64,000 nt of DNA from Actinoplanes xinjiangensis (GCF_003148685.1 NZ_QGGR01000025.1:81292-145291), one strand, 5' to 3'. Shown: positions 1 to 8,706, counted from the first letter of the stretch. Notes: a model not told the origin generated them from the letters alone. Program-made: numbers and translations.

Positions 1-1086
1 CCATAGTTGCGGGTGCCTCCAGATCGACTCGTCGCCCAGGAGCAACTCCAGAGCTTTCAGCACGTCGATCAACTCGGCATTGCGCTGGCTGTAGTTGCTC
101 TGTCGGTTGTCGTCACCGATCTGCACCCCATGGGCGGGGCCTTTAAAAGTGACACGAATATCACGCTTCCGGTCCATCTTTTTTCTCCTGTCCGCCTCTT
201 TGAGGGCTGAAGGGTCGCAGTCCGACCAGACGCGACCGGCGCCGGATAGGCGAATGCCAATGTTCGCAGCGCTCGATGGAGCTTTCCTTGTCTCGTCGAG
301 AATCGCATAAAGCCGCTGGGGTGACGAAGCCTCCACTGGCTCCAGCAGCCCCCAGAAAAAGCAAGAACGCGCAGCATGCAGGACAACATGAGCCGAAGTC
401 CCTGGATAGCCGTCGAGGAGCGTCGCCAGGGTTGCTTTCGAGTCCAGTCTGGCTTCATCGACCATCGACTTCAAAAGCTGGGCCGATTCTTCCACGAAGT
501 CCGCCGCGATCCCCGAATTGATCGCCGCTCGATCGATAGTTCGATACGGTCGGAACAAGGCATTGGCCGACCAATGCCAGCCGGTCGCCGTACCGTCGCT
601 GTACGCTACTCGGATCTTGGGGCCGTCAACATACTTCGCGACACACAGCCGGAAATCCAGATCCGGTTGCCGGGGCGCTGGACGACCACGGCCAGCCTTG
701 GGGCGGGTTTCCTCGTTCTGCCTCTTCGGGAAGATCCAGACGGGCGGCTCGATACCGGTAATCGGGCTGGCCTGCGGCATATAACCCTGCCATCGGGTGT
801 TCCTCTGTTGCAGCTGCTCCAACGGGAGCCCGGCGCGGATTTCCGCTATACGGTCCCGCCATGGCCGCCATAGGCCGTACATCGTGAATGCCAAAGAAAC
901 GATAGCAAAGAGCGGTAGCCATTTGCCAAATTCCCGTAGCGCATATGCGAAAACGGTGTTGACGAGAAGTAGAGGCGACAAAGCAAGCAACCAAGGAAGA
1001 ATATCCTCTCGGCTTTGGGGCAACGGTGTACCGGCGACGACGTCTTCGGGCTCGATTCTTTTACTATCCGCCGAGATGGAGGCCAT
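1..1086 (-). CDS. Partial two-TM hypothetical protein with RHIM-like motif (C-terminus outside window)
   Basis: An open frame runs on the minus strand from ATG at 1086 to the window edge with no stop (at least 362 residues), so the C-terminus is cut by the window. Residues 29-50 and 56-73 look like two membrane helices; a soluble region follows. Near residues 320-329 the motif G-V-Q-I-G-D-D-N-R-Q resembles the RHIM core (V-Q-x-G-x-x-N), a homotypic amyloid-type interaction element known in bacterial and animal signalling proteins; that assignment is inference. An internal in-frame ATG at 177 (residue 304) has an AGGAG eight bases upstream, so a shorter product starting there is possible. Base composition is visibly less GC-rich than the rest of the window, suggesting transfer. 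I recognise no enzymatic domain. Confidence 0.6.
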   Translation of the reverse strand, partial: MASISADSKRIEPEDVVAGTPLPQSREDILPWLLALSPLLLVNTVFAYALREFGKWLPLFAIVSLAFTMYGLWRPWRDRIAEIRAGLPLEQLQQRNTRWQGYMPQASPITGIEPPVWIFPKRQNEETRPKAGRGRPAPRQPDLDFRLCVAKYVDGPKIRVAYSDGTATGWHWSANALFRPYRTIDRAAINSGIAADFVEESAQLLKSMVDEARLDSKATLATLLDGYPGTSAHVVLHAARSCFFWGLLEPVEASSPQRLYAILDETRKAPSSAANIGIRLSGAGRVWSDCDPSALKEADRRKKMDRKRDIRVTFKGPAHGVQIGDDNRQSNYSQRNAELIDVLKALELLLGDESIWRHPQLW

Positions 1087-1661
1087 GGAAGTCCCGTCCA
1101 GACGATCGCCAACTGACCGAACCGGCACAGTCTAACCAATGCAATCCACCCCGCGCCAAGTCAAATCTGAGACAGTTTGACACGGAACTCCAACAAGTCG
1201 ATATGCCCTTTGGTCCTTTATCTGTAATCGATCAACGTCAGTGTAGTTGACAGGCGTTCGGCACTTACCTTCGCCTTCGAACGAATAATTTCGCTACGTT
1301 CGAACGGAATCTGCCCACCTCAGGCGGGGTTCACCTCGATACCTGGCTCTCCGAACAATCATCTCCTTGAGCTCGCCGTCACCAGTCAGCGAGATGTCGC
1401 CGGCGGCCCCTTGTTGTGCTTGACCCCGACCAGAACAACGTCGGAGAGGTCGACCTCTGCGCCTCAAGATGTACGCTCACGTCGAACGCCTCGGGTTCGT
1501 TCGGTGTGGCCATGCCGGCGCTGGCCGACGCGACACCGGGCCGGCTCCTGGGCGGCGCGTTCCGCCCCCGCCGGTGCGTCGGCCCTTCTCGAACGGACGC
1601 GACGCGGCCGGACAGGTCGCGCCGGACCGAGCGGCCGCACGTCGAGGCACCTCGATCGTGG
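1087..1661. other. Intergenic region without a confident gene
   Basis: The first 200 bases are AT-rich for this genome and probably hold the promoter of the leftward gene. Around 1340-1480 short frames carry fragments faintly like the end of a DUF397-type protein or an IS256-type N-terminus, but each is interrupted. I make no gene call. Confidence 0.4.
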
Positions 1662-2981
1662 TCAGTTCGAAGTCGGCAGGGCATAACCGAGGGTTGCCAG
1701 GGCCCGGCGGAACGCCGGCTCCATGTCCAGGGGTACGGCGAGATGCCGCTCCCCGATCGGCGTACACAGGCTCCGCAGTCCCCGATCGTGGCTGATCAGC
1801 GTGGCCAGCGCCGCGTCCGCACACTCCACGAGACGCACCTGCCCGAGGTCGGTCAGCCGGCCGGCCCGCTCGACGACGTCGTCCAGCAATACGGTGAGGG
1901 TGCCGGGCAGGTCGGTCTGCGCGGCCCGGGCCAGCAGGAAGTCCCCGAAGTCACCCGGCCGGCGTCCCGCGGCGGCGGCCTCGAGCAGGCTCTCCCGGCT
2001 CACCGTCCAGACGTGGTCACCGGTACGGCGGGCGTAACTCTCCAGGACCAGCAGCTCGACGGGACCGGGTCGGCCGACGGCGACCACGTCCAGGCTCGGC
2101 AGGACCTTCAAGGTCCGTTCCGGCGTCTCGGGTTCGGGCGGTACGTACGACCGGCTGACCCCCAGCACGTACGCGCCGAGGTCGTTCAACCGGATCGCCC
2201 GCAGCCCGTCGTAGCGGCTGAGCGCGGCCAGATAGTCGGCACCCCAGTTGCCGCGGTAGTCGTCGCGCGCCCCGATCGGCTCGTCGTAGGCGATGTCGAT
2301 CAGTCCGAGCGTCGCCGCGTATTCGAAGACCACGGCGAGGGTGTAACGGCCCTCGACGATCTCCCACTCGCCGAATCCGGCGTAGCCGAGGCTGCCGTAC
2401 TGCGGGTCCTCCAGGTAGAGCTTCCACAGCGCCGATTCGCTCCGCGCCACCCGCGGCGACCAGGCCGTCGCCTTCATCTGCCGGAAGAGGTCGTCGACGC
2501 CGACCCAGTCGCCGACGGGCTGGCCGGAGAGCGCCTCCGACACCTTCCGGCGCCGGGTCTTCGGTGCGGTCAGCACATTGGCGGCACGCTGGCCCTTGAT
2601 GTTCTCTACCCGGCTGAACTCGTCGATCAGGCCCTTGGTCAGCCATGCCCGCCACAGCGACCGCAACACTCCTGCCGCCGGCTTACCGAGGGCGGCCCGG
2701 CCGTTCGCGGTCAACCGCAGTCTTCCGGCGGCGAGCTCGGCGAGGCCACCGGCCTGGATCAGCAGCGGCCACGCGAACGCGGCGATCGGCTCGTCACGGT
2801 AGAAGTCACCGGCGGACAGCACCGCGGCGACGTCGGCGACCGTCGCCGCCGCGGGCCGCCGCGTGGTCGTGCTGCATTTCAGTCGCCCCGAGTCACACAG
2901 CCGCAGCACGCTGTGTAGATCGGCTGCCGCGTACCGCTCGGTCCGGCGAACATATGCGGACTCGTGTGGTTGCTCAGCCAC
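1662..2981 (-). CDS. Conserved actinobacterial hypothetical protein, XPB/Ssl2 N-terminal-like C-terminus
   Basis: A 439-residue soluble protein. The N-terminal 240 residues follow a pattern I recognise from uncharacterised actinobacterial proteins: a segment with C-D-S-G-R-L-K-C-S and A-A-A-T-V, then G-D-F-Y, and W-K-L-Y-L-E-D-P followed by Y-G-S-L-G-Y-A-G-F. The C-terminal half (about 290-439: L-P-S-L-D-V-V, then helical stretches and a closing L-A-T-L-G-Y) resembles the helicase-associated XPB/Ssl2 N-terminal domain. No helicase motifs are present, so it is not itself a helicase. No signal peptide or membrane helix is visible. It stands alone; its start lies 190 bases beyond the end of the secreted beta-helix gene. 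Function unknown. Confidence 0.75.
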   Translation of the reverse strand: MAEQPHESAYVRRTERYAAADLHSVLRLCDSGRLKCSTTTRRPAAATVADVAAVLSAGDFYRDEPIAAFAWPLLIQAGGLAELAAGRLRLTANGRAALGKPAAGVLRSLWRAWLTKGLIDEFSRVENIKGQRAANVLTAPKTRRRKVSEALSGQPVGDWVGVDDLFRQMKATAWSPRVARSESALWKLYLEDPQYGSLGYAGFGEWEIVEGRYTLAVVFEYAATLGLIDIAYDEPIGARDDYRGNWGADYLAALSRYDGLRAIRLNDLGAYVLGVSRSYVPPEPETPERTLKVLPSLDVVAVGRPGPVELLVLESYARRTGDHVWTVSRESLLEAAAAGRRPGDFGDFLLARAAQTDLPGTLTVLLDDVVERAGRLTDLGQVRLVECADAALATLISHDRGLRSLCTPIGERHLAVPLDMEPAFRRALATLGYALPTSN

Positions 2982-3120
2982 GCGGCCTTCTTCCCCCTCG
3001 GACGCCGGCGGACCGATGCCGACTCACACGTCGACCACGGTCCATACTCGAACCGCGAAGGGATGTTCGCCGTCCAGTGCCCTTCCAGCATGGCATCAGG
3101 CCGGCGATCCATGACGGACA

Positions 3121-3160
3121 GATCGTCGGGCCGGGCCCGTGCGGGCCCGGCCCGACGATC
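3121..3160 (-). terminator. Strong hairpin terminator of the beta-helix gene
   Basis: A perfect 19-bp inverted repeat (arms 3121-3139 and 3142-3160) with a two-base centre, beginning 14 bases past the stop of the leftward gene at 3175. It lacks a long T run, as is common for actinomycete terminators. Confidence 0.8.
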
Positions 3161-3174
3161 GGGTCAGAAGCGGA

Positions 3175-5379
3175 TCAGGGGCCGGTGACCAGGTACGCGA
3201 CCTGGCTGCCACTGTTCACCGTGGCTCCGGTGTTGTTGATGACGCGGTTGATCGTGCCGGTGCCGCCCAGGGACACGGTGACCATGCTGGTGAAGCGGAC
3301 ACCCGCCTTGTTGGGCACTTCGAAGGCGCGCTCGTTGACCACCGACGGGTTGACGTTGAAGTAGGCGTACGACCCGAGCCCCCACGCCTGGTGGTTGTTG
3401 ACGGCGTCGGCGACCTTGTAGGCCGCGTATCCACGGGTGGAGCCGTTCATGTAGGCGGCCTGGTTCGGCGGGTCGTACGGCATCTCGTTCTGGTAGAAGT
3501 AGGTCCGCCCGTTCTCGCCGTTCCAGATGGTCTGGTACTTCTGATAGTGCTCGACGAACAGGCCGTAGAAGGTCATGTCGTCGCCGTTGACGATCAGGCC
3601 GGTGTCGGCGGTGTTGATGTTCCAGCCCACCGTCCCGCCGTTGCCGTGGTCGGCGCGCCAGATCCAGGTGTGGTCGCCGATCACGTCGTCGCTGTTGACC
3701 TGGAGGCTGACGGTGGCCTTGCCGGCGATCGAGCCGCCGATGCGGAAGAACACGTCGTGCAGCGAGGTCGGGTTGGCCGCGTGGTCGGTGGACGAGCCGT
3801 TCGGGCCGACCTCCATGAGCACCGGCGAGTTGGTGGTACCGGCGTCGAACATGATGCCGGCGACCTTCACCCCGTCGACGTCGGCGACCCGCATCGCGAC
3901 GATACCGTTCTGCGGTACGAACGTGGCCAGACCCAGACCCAGCACGACGGTGTCGGCGCGGGTCACGTTGATGGTCTGGTTGATGTTGTACGTGCCGGGC
4001 GTGACGAGCAGGTGGTTACCGGCGGCGAGGGCGGCGTTGATGGTGGAAGCGGTGTCACCCGGCCGGACGATGTAGAACCGGCTCAGCGAGATCGACTCGC
4101 CGGCGGGGTTGCCACCGGCCCAGGTGGTGCCGCTGGTGTTGCGGCGCAGAGCGGGCACGAAGACGCGGTACGCGCCGGCGGCGTCGACGTACAGGTAGGG
4201 CTTCTCCCGTACCACCGGCGATTGTCCGATGGTGGTGTAGGGCGGATTGGGGAAGCTGGTGGCCGGGGCGCCCTGCACACCGACGAACGTCTGGTTCCAG
4301 TTGCGGCCGGTCCACGAGCCGATCTGCGAGTTGCGGGTGATCCACTGCTGCTGGGTGCCGGAGTCGATCTGCCCGTCGATCTTGCTGTCGGAGATCCAGC
4401 CGCCGGACGACCAGCCGCCGTCGGAGAGCGCCAGGTTGCCGCGGACGTGCATCCGGCGGTACGGCGCGGCCTGCGACACCGACCAGCGGTCCTGGCCACC
4501 GGTCGGGTTGACGGCCAGGCCCTCGGCGGCGCGCCAGAAGTTCTGCGTGGCGTTCTGCGAGCCGTCCGGCCACCAGTCCGCCTCGACGTGCACGCGGCCG
4601 TTGATGGTGGTCTGGCCGGGAACCAGTCCGAGGCCGGCGACCTGGGTGAAGAAGCCGACGTTCGCGTCGACGTTGTAGGTGCCGGGCTTGAACAGCAGCG
4701 CGTACCGCTGGGTGCCGAACTGGTTGGTGACCTGCTGGTTGAAGACCGTGTTGAGGCGGTTCTGGATGGTCGACGCCGCCATCGACGGGTCGAACACCGA
4801 CACGTTCGGGCCGAGGTCCGGGTTGGTCACCGGGGTGTCGGTCGGCGGGGTCGTGGGGGGCGTGGTCGTACCTCCGGACAGGGTCCACCGCTGGTTGGCG
4901 GATCCGGCGCACGCCCAGATCTGCAGGCGGGAGCCGTCGGCGGTGCCGTTGCTCTGCACGTCCAGGCACTTGCCGCTGGCCTGGTTGACGAGCGCGCCGG
5001 AGGCGTTGAGCGACCACTTCTGCGTGGCGACGCTGTCATAACAGGTCCACAGGTGGGTCAGCGAACCGTCGGCGGTGCCGTTGCCGACCACGTCCAGGCA
5101 CTTGCCCTGCGACTGGACCTGGCCGTTGTCGGCGAGCGTCCACCGCTGGCTGGCGACCGTGCTGTAGCAGGTCCAGATGTGAATGGCGGCGCCGTCGGCG
5201 GTGGAGCCGTTCGCAACGTCGAGGCATTTGCCGCTGCCGGCGCCGACCAGTGATCCGGCGCTGGCGGCGGAGGCGCTGGTGATGCCGAGGATGCCGAGGC
5301 CGGTGATCACGGCGGTGGAGGTGGCGACGGCCAGCAGGCGGCGCCGGCCGGATTTCGATGGGATGCCTGTCGGCGGCAT
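3175..5379 (-). CDS. Secreted ricin-B-lectin / beta-helix carbohydrate-active protein
   Basis: A 734-residue exported protein. The ATG at 5379 is preferred over the TTG at 5400 because AGGGAG lies just upstream of it. After a basic K-S-G-R-R-R segment comes a hydrophobic Sec signal ending near A-S-A-A-S-A. Residues about 40-170 contain ricin-type (CBM13) repeats, with recurring G-K-C-L-D-V and Q-x-W motifs. A proline/threonine linker follows, then about 530 residues of right-handed beta-helix in two parts, opening with P-D-L-G-P-N-V and including V-V-L-G-L-G-L-A-T and N-N-H-Q-A-W-G-L-G. Homologues are often labelled coagulation factor 5/8 or adenylyl cyclase in databases; the double helix layout resembles GH55-like glucanases. 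The substrate is unknown. It is divergent from a LacI-type regulator with an operator-like palindrome between them. Confidence 0.8.
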   Translation of the reverse strand: MPPTGIPSKSGRRRLLAVATSTAVITGLGILGITSASAASAGSLVGAGSGKCLDVANGSTADGAAIHIWTCYSTVASQRWTLADNGQVQSQGKCLDVVGNGTADGSLTHLWTCYDSVATQKWSLNASGALVNQASGKCLDVQSNGTADGSRLQIWACAGSANQRWTLSGGTTTPPTTPPTDTPVTNPDLGPNVSVFDPSMAASTIQNRLNTVFNQQVTNQFGTQRYALLFKPGTYNVDANVGFFTQVAGLGLVPGQTTINGRVHVEADWWPDGSQNATQNFWRAAEGLAVNPTGGQDRWSVSQAAPYRRMHVRGNLALSDGGWSSGGWISDSKIDGQIDSGTQQQWITRNSQIGSWTGRNWNQTFVGVQGAPATSFPNPPYTTIGQSPVVREKPYLYVDAAGAYRVFVPALRRNTSGTTWAGGNPAGESISLSRFYIVRPGDTASTINAALAAGNHLLVTPGTYNINQTINVTRADTVVLGLGLATFVPQNGIVAMRVADVDGVKVAGIMFDAGTTNSPVLMEVGPNGSSTDHAANPTSLHDVFFRIGGSIAGKATVSLQVNSDDVIGDHTWIWRADHGNGGTVGWNINTADTGLIVNGDDMTFYGLFVEHYQKYQTIWNGENGRTYFYQNEMPYDPPNQAAYMNGSTRGYAAYKVADAVNNHQAWGLGSYAYFNVNPSVVNERAFEVPNKAGVRFTSMVTVSLGGTGTINRVINNTGATVNSGSQVAYLVTGP

Positions 5380-5505
5380 GGGGACTCCCTGTGTGAACAA
5401 CGGAACGTGGCGGACTTCCTGCCCGGCCGACGTAACGCAGATGGAACACTCGCGCCTTATTCATGTCAATGCGCCCGCTCGACCGCCGCAGCATATGCGC
5501 TGGTC

Positions 5506-5517
5506 GAAACCGGTTCC
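5506..5517. promoter_or_regulatory. LacI-type operator-like palindrome
   Basis: GAAACCGGTTCC is an 11-of-12 match to a symmetric GAAACCGGTTTC core with central CCGG, typical of LacI-family operators. It lies between the divergent beta-helix gene (start 5379) and the LacI regulator (start 5543), placed to control both. Confidence 0.6.
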
Positions 5518-5522
5518 GGATC

Positions 5523-5538
5523 TGTTACATTGTTACAT
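5523..5538 (+). promoter_or_regulatory. Tandem TGTTACAT repeats, probable -10/leader of the LacI gene
   Basis: Two contiguous TGTTACAT octamers (5523-5530 and 5531-5538) lie immediately before the ATG at 5543. TTACAT can serve as an actinomycete -10 element, in which case the LacI transcript would be leaderless or nearly so. This fits the absence of a ribosome-binding site there. Confidence 0.35.
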
Positions 5539-5542
5539 TCAG

Positions 5543-6586
5543 ATGAAACGCAGTGATCGGACGGCAACCCCTGTGAAAAAGCGCGCGACGGTACGGCAGA
5601 TCGCCGCCGACACCGGCCTGTCGATCGCCACGGTGTCCCGCGTCCTCAACGACCAGGCCAATGTGGCACCGCAGACCCGTGAGTCGGTGCTGCGTGCGGC
5701 CGGCCGCCTCGGTCATGACGGGCTGCCCCGGCGCGCCCCGGCCGGAGGCGTGTTCGTGCGCTGCCCGTACCTGCTCGACGACTATTTCGGCCCGATGGTG
5801 TCGTCCATCGTGGAGACCGTCGAGCTGCACGGGATGACCGCCGTCGTCAACGCGGGCACCGCCGCCCGGCGCCCCGGCGTCCTGACCGGCCTGCCCCGGA
5901 CCGCCGGACTCGCGGGCGGGGTCCTCATCCTGCCACCGGAATCACCGGTGGACCTGGCCCGGCTCCGCGACCAGGCGTTCCCGTTCGTCGTCCTCGATCC
6001 GCGCACCAGTCCGCCGCGCGACATCGTGGCGGTGTCGAGCGCACACGTGACCGGGGCGCGGCTTCTCATGGCCCATCTCGTGGAACTGGGGCACCGGCAG
6101 GTCGGCATCATCGCCGGGCCGAAGGAGTGGCTGGTCACCACGTCTCGGATGGCCGGGTACGTGGCGGCGCTCGCCGACGCCGGGGTGCTGCCGTCGCCGG
6201 AGCGGATCCGGTTCGTCAACGAGCCGAGCATGGACAACGGCTACCGCGCCGCCGCCGAACTGCTCGATCAACCGGTACGGCCGACCGCGCTCGCCTGCTT
6301 CAACGACAAGACTGCGGTCGGTGCGCTGCGGGCGGCCCGCGAGCGGGGACTGCGGGTGCCGCAGGATCTGTCGATCGGCGGTTTCGACGACGCCGACATC
6401 GGCCAGGCCACCGAGCCGATGCTGACCACCGTCCACCAGCCGCTGGCCGAAATGGGCCGGATGGCCGTCACCATGCTGGTCCGCATGCTCAAGGGCCACG
6501 CCTTGGACGCCCGCCACGTCGAACTGGGCACCGACCTGGTCGTACGCGGCTCCACCGGCCCCATGCGCCAGGTTACGGAAGTATAG
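5543..6586 (+). CDS. LacI-family transcriptional repressor
   Basis: 347 residues. The N-terminal helix-turn-helix is classical (T-V-R-Q-I-A-A-D-T-G-L-S-I-A-T-V-S-R-V-L-N), followed by a periplasmic-binding-protein-like effector domain with I-I-A-G-P, A-L-A-C-F-N-D and the typical closing S-I-G-G-F-D-D then L-T-T-V-H-Q-P. No ribosome-binding site precedes ATG 5543; GTG at 5573, which begins V-K-K-R-A-T-V, is an alternative start. It is divergent from the secreted ricin/beta-helix gene, with a palindromic operator between them, so it most likely represses that gene and itself in response to a sugar. The stop codon lies inside a 39-bp palindrome. Confidence 0.88.
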   Translation: MKRSDRTATPVKKRATVRQIAADTGLSIATVSRVLNDQANVAPQTRESVLRAAGRLGHDGLPRRAPAGGVFVRCPYLLDDYFGPMVSSIVETVELHGMTAVVNAGTAARRPGVLTGLPRTAGLAGGVLILPPESPVDLARLRDQAFPFVVLDPRTSPPRDIVAVSSAHVTGARLLMAHLVELGHRQVGIIAGPKEWLVTTSRMAGYVAALADAGVLPSPERIRFVNEPSMDNGYRAAAELLDQPVRPTALACFNDKTAVGALRAARERGLRVPQDLSIGGFDDADIGQATEPMLTTVHQPLAEMGRMAVTMLVRMLKGHALDARHVELGTDLVVRGSTGPMRQVTEV

Positions 6587-6610
6587 TTCCGGGAACTGTA
6601 CTTCCGTAAC
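6572..6610. terminator. 39-bp near-perfect palindrome over the LacI stop codon
   Basis: Arms 6572-6590 and 6592-6610 are 19 bp long with one mismatch (a G-U pair in RNA) around a single central base. It overlaps the LacI stop at 6584-6586 and ends 25 bases before the next ATG at 6636. It could be a terminator or an operator of the downstream ATPase; there is no T run. Confidence 0.6.
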
Positions 6611-6635
6611 TGGTCCGCCTCGAAGGGTCACGCGA

Positions 6636-8105
6636 ATGGACAAGCCGCACCACATCTTCGGCCGGACCCGCGAGTGGAACGGTCTCGCCACTTTCGTGAC
6701 GAGGCCGCTGGAAGCAACGCAGGGCGCCGCCTCACTCGGGGTGGTGAGCGGCCGGCGTCGTCAAGGCAAGAGCTACCTGCTACAGGCAGTTGCCGAGGCG
6801 ACCGGCGGCATGTATTTCGCGGCCACCGAGGCCACCGAGGCGGAGTCGCTCCGACTGTTCGCCGAGGCGCTCTCGCGGCACACGCGTGAGTTCGTCGAGA
6901 CGCCGTTCCGCGACTGGAACGACGCGATAGCGCACATGTTCCGCGCCATCAGCGGCAAACCGACGGCCGTCGTCATCGACGAGTTCCCATTCCTGTCCAA
7001 GGTCTCCCCGGCGCTGCCGTCGATCATCCAACGCGAACTGGGCCCAGGAGGCAGTGGCCGAACGAGTTCGGTCCGGCTGGTGCTGTGCGGCTCGGCGATG
7101 TCGGTCATGGGAGGTCTCCTGGCCGGCCAGGCGCCGCTGCGCGGCCGGGCCGGCCTCGAACTCGTCGTTCAACCGTTCCACCACCGGGAAGCCGCGGAAT
7201 TCTGGGGCATCACCGACCCCCGTCTCGCCGCCCTGGTCCACGCGGTAGTCGGCGGGACACCCGCCTACCGCCACGAGTTCACCCAGGGCGACAGCCCGAC
7301 CACGATCGAAGACTTCGACGCCTGGGTGATCCGGACCGCACTCAATCCGCAGACGCCTCTGTTCCGGGAGGCGCGGTACCTGCTGGCGGAGGAGTCCGCC
7401 ATCCGCGACCCGGCCCTGTACCACTCGGTGCTGGCGGCGATCGCCGCCGGCAACACCACCAACGGCGGGATCGCCAATTTCATCGGGCGTAAGTCCGACC
7501 ACATCACCCATCCGCTCAACGTCCTCGAGGACTGCGCACTGATCGCCCGTGAACCCGACGTGTTCCGACCGGCCCGAGCCCGCTACCGGATCGTGGAACC
7601 GCTGATCACGTTCTACGAGGCGGTCATGCGCAAACGCTGGGCGGAGCTGGAGATCCACCGGGCCGAGCAGGTCTGGACGACCACCAGGCAGACCTTCCTG
7701 ACCCAGGTCGCCGGTCCACACTTCGAGGCGCTGTGCAGGGCATTCGCCCTGGAGTCCGGCTACGCGGCGTTCCCCGAGCAGCCATCGGAGGTCGGGTCCG
7801 GCACGGTCAACGACCCGGCGAACCGCACACAGATCGAGATCGACGTAGTCGCTCTCGCCGCCCAGCATCCGAACAGCCCCCGGCGCATCGTCTCCCTGGG
7901 CGAGGCCAAGTGGGGTGAGGTCATCGGCCACCGTCATCTCGACCGGCTCGTGAGAGCACGTGCCCTGCTGCGACCGATGGGCTATGACACCGACAGCACG
8001 GTGCTCGCCCTCTACGGCGGAGCCGGGTTCACCGAGGAACTGACGGCGGCCGCCGCAGAAGACGATCGAATCCTGCTCGTCGACCTCGACCGCCTGTATT
8101 CGTAG
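6636..8105 (+). CDS. Archaeal-type ATPase of the DUF234 class with C-terminal nuclease-like domain
   Basis: 489 residues. The N-terminal STAND/AAA-type ATPase domain has Walker A G-R-R-R-Q-G-K-S at residues 39-46 and Walker B A-V-V-I-D-E-F-P at 111-118. A winged-helix segment follows (N-G-G-I-A-N-F-I-G-R near 280). The C-terminal 80 residues carry Q-I-E-I-D-V-V and S-L-G-E-A-K-W, the D...E-x-K pattern of restriction-endonuclease-like folds that define DUF234 ATPases. Such ATPases are common in archaea and sporadic in actinobacteria, often on mobile DNA; their role is unknown. Here the gene ends directly against a 3' tRNA fragment, which supports residence at or next to an integration site. 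Confidence 0.8.
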   Translation: MDKPHHIFGRTREWNGLATFVTRPLEATQGAASLGVVSGRRRQGKSYLLQAVAEATGGMYFAATEATEAESLRLFAEALSRHTREFVETPFRDWNDAIAHMFRAISGKPTAVVIDEFPFLSKVSPALPSIIQRELGPGGSGRTSSVRLVLCGSAMSVMGGLLAGQAPLRGRAGLELVVQPFHHREAAEFWGITDPRLAALVHAVVGGTPAYRHEFTQGDSPTTIEDFDAWVIRTALNPQTPLFREARYLLAEESAIRDPALYHSVLAAIAAGNTTNGGIANFIGRKSDHITHPLNVLEDCALIAREPDVFRPARARYRIVEPLITFYEAVMRKRWAELEIHRAEQVWTTTRQTFLTQVAGPHFEALCRAFALESGYAAFPEQPSEVGSGTVNDPANRTQIEIDVVALAAQHPNSPRRIVSLGEAKWGEVIGHRHLDRLVRARALLRPMGYDTDSTVLALYGGAGFTEELTAAAAEDDRILLVDLDRLYS

Positions 8106-8138
8106 ATGGTTCGGGTTCGAGTCCCGGACGGTCCACCA
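8106..8138 (+). tRNA. 3' tRNA fragment (T-arm, acceptor strand and CCA only); possible att site
   Basis: Directly after the ATPase stop, TCGGG-TTCGAGT-CCCGG forms a proper T stem and loop, followed by seven acceptor-strand bases, a discriminator A and a templated CCA (8136-8138). No 5' half, D-arm or anticodon arm precedes it: the upstream bases are ATPase codons, and no matching acceptor strand occurs about 75 bases upstream. Actinomycete integrative elements usually recombine at the 3' end of tRNA genes and leave such a duplicate. Confidence 0.55.
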
Positions 8139-8322
8139 TCTGGTTGATCATCATATTTACCACCATCGAATAATGCATGGTGCGAGCCAGGTGGGGTTCG
8201 TGTGGTGAGCCGGTATCCAGCGTGTGGTCGCGGCGGGTAGCTCGGGTCTCGGGCTCGCGCGTCTTCTCTGCCTGGCGTGGTGTCGATAGCGTGTGCTGGA
8301 CCTCGGTGAAAGTAGGACTCCA

Positions 8323-8706
8323 GTGGAAGATCTTGATGCTGCGGAGGAGTGGCTGGATTCGTGGGTATCGCAGGTTGATGCGCGGGCCGAGCGCAGTGTC
8401 GAGTTGTCGCGGCGGGTGGCGGCATTGACGGGTTCGGCGGAAGGCCGTGACGGGGCGATCCGGGTGACCGTCGGATCGTCGGGCCAGGTGGAGGCCCTCG
8501 ATCTGGACGACCGGGTGCACGAGTTGCCCGGCCCGCGGTTGGCGCGTGAGATCGTCGCGGTGATGCGGCGTGCGCAGGCCGTGTTGGCGGCGCGGGTGGC
8601 CGAGCAGGTGCAGGCGACGGTGGGTGCGGACAGCGAGGCCGGCCGGGCGGTGATCGGTTCCTTCGAAACCCGCTTTCCGGTTCCGGACAGGCCGGACGAG
8701 CGATGA
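8323..8706 (+). CDS. YbaB/EbfC-like protein of a type VII secretion cassette
   Basis: 127 residues. GTG at 8323 is chosen because AGGA lies five bases upstream; an earlier in-frame GTG at 8293 has no such site. The protein starts with an acidic amphipathic helix and contains G-A-I-R-V-T-V-G-S-S-G-Q-V, then L-D-L-D-D, the signature of YbaB/EbfC-like proteins that regularly sit beside WXG100/EspC secreted-protein genes. It overlaps the next gene by four bases (ATGA), so the four genes to 10464 form one translationally coupled operon. Its exact role in type VII secretion is not established. Confidence 0.75.
   Translation: MEDLDAAEEWLDSWVSQVDARAERSVELSRRVAALTGSAEGRDGAIRVTVGSSGQVEALDLDDRVHELPGPRLAREIVAVMRRAQAVLAARVAEQVQATVGADSEAGRAVIGSFETRFPVPDRPDER

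Noticed and set aside
1340..1480. IS256-type or DUF397 gene fragment
   Set aside because: Only short, frame-shifted resemblance over about 30 residues; not enough for a pseudogene call.
3139..5253. 704-codon plus-strand frame opposite the beta-helix gene
   Set aside because: Shadow frame; the minus strand has the signal peptide, ricin repeats and ribosome-binding site.
8030..8138. Complete tRNA gene
   Set aside because: Only the T-arm and the 3' acceptor strand are present; upstream bases are ATPase codons with no D-arm, anticodon arm or matching 5' acceptor strand.
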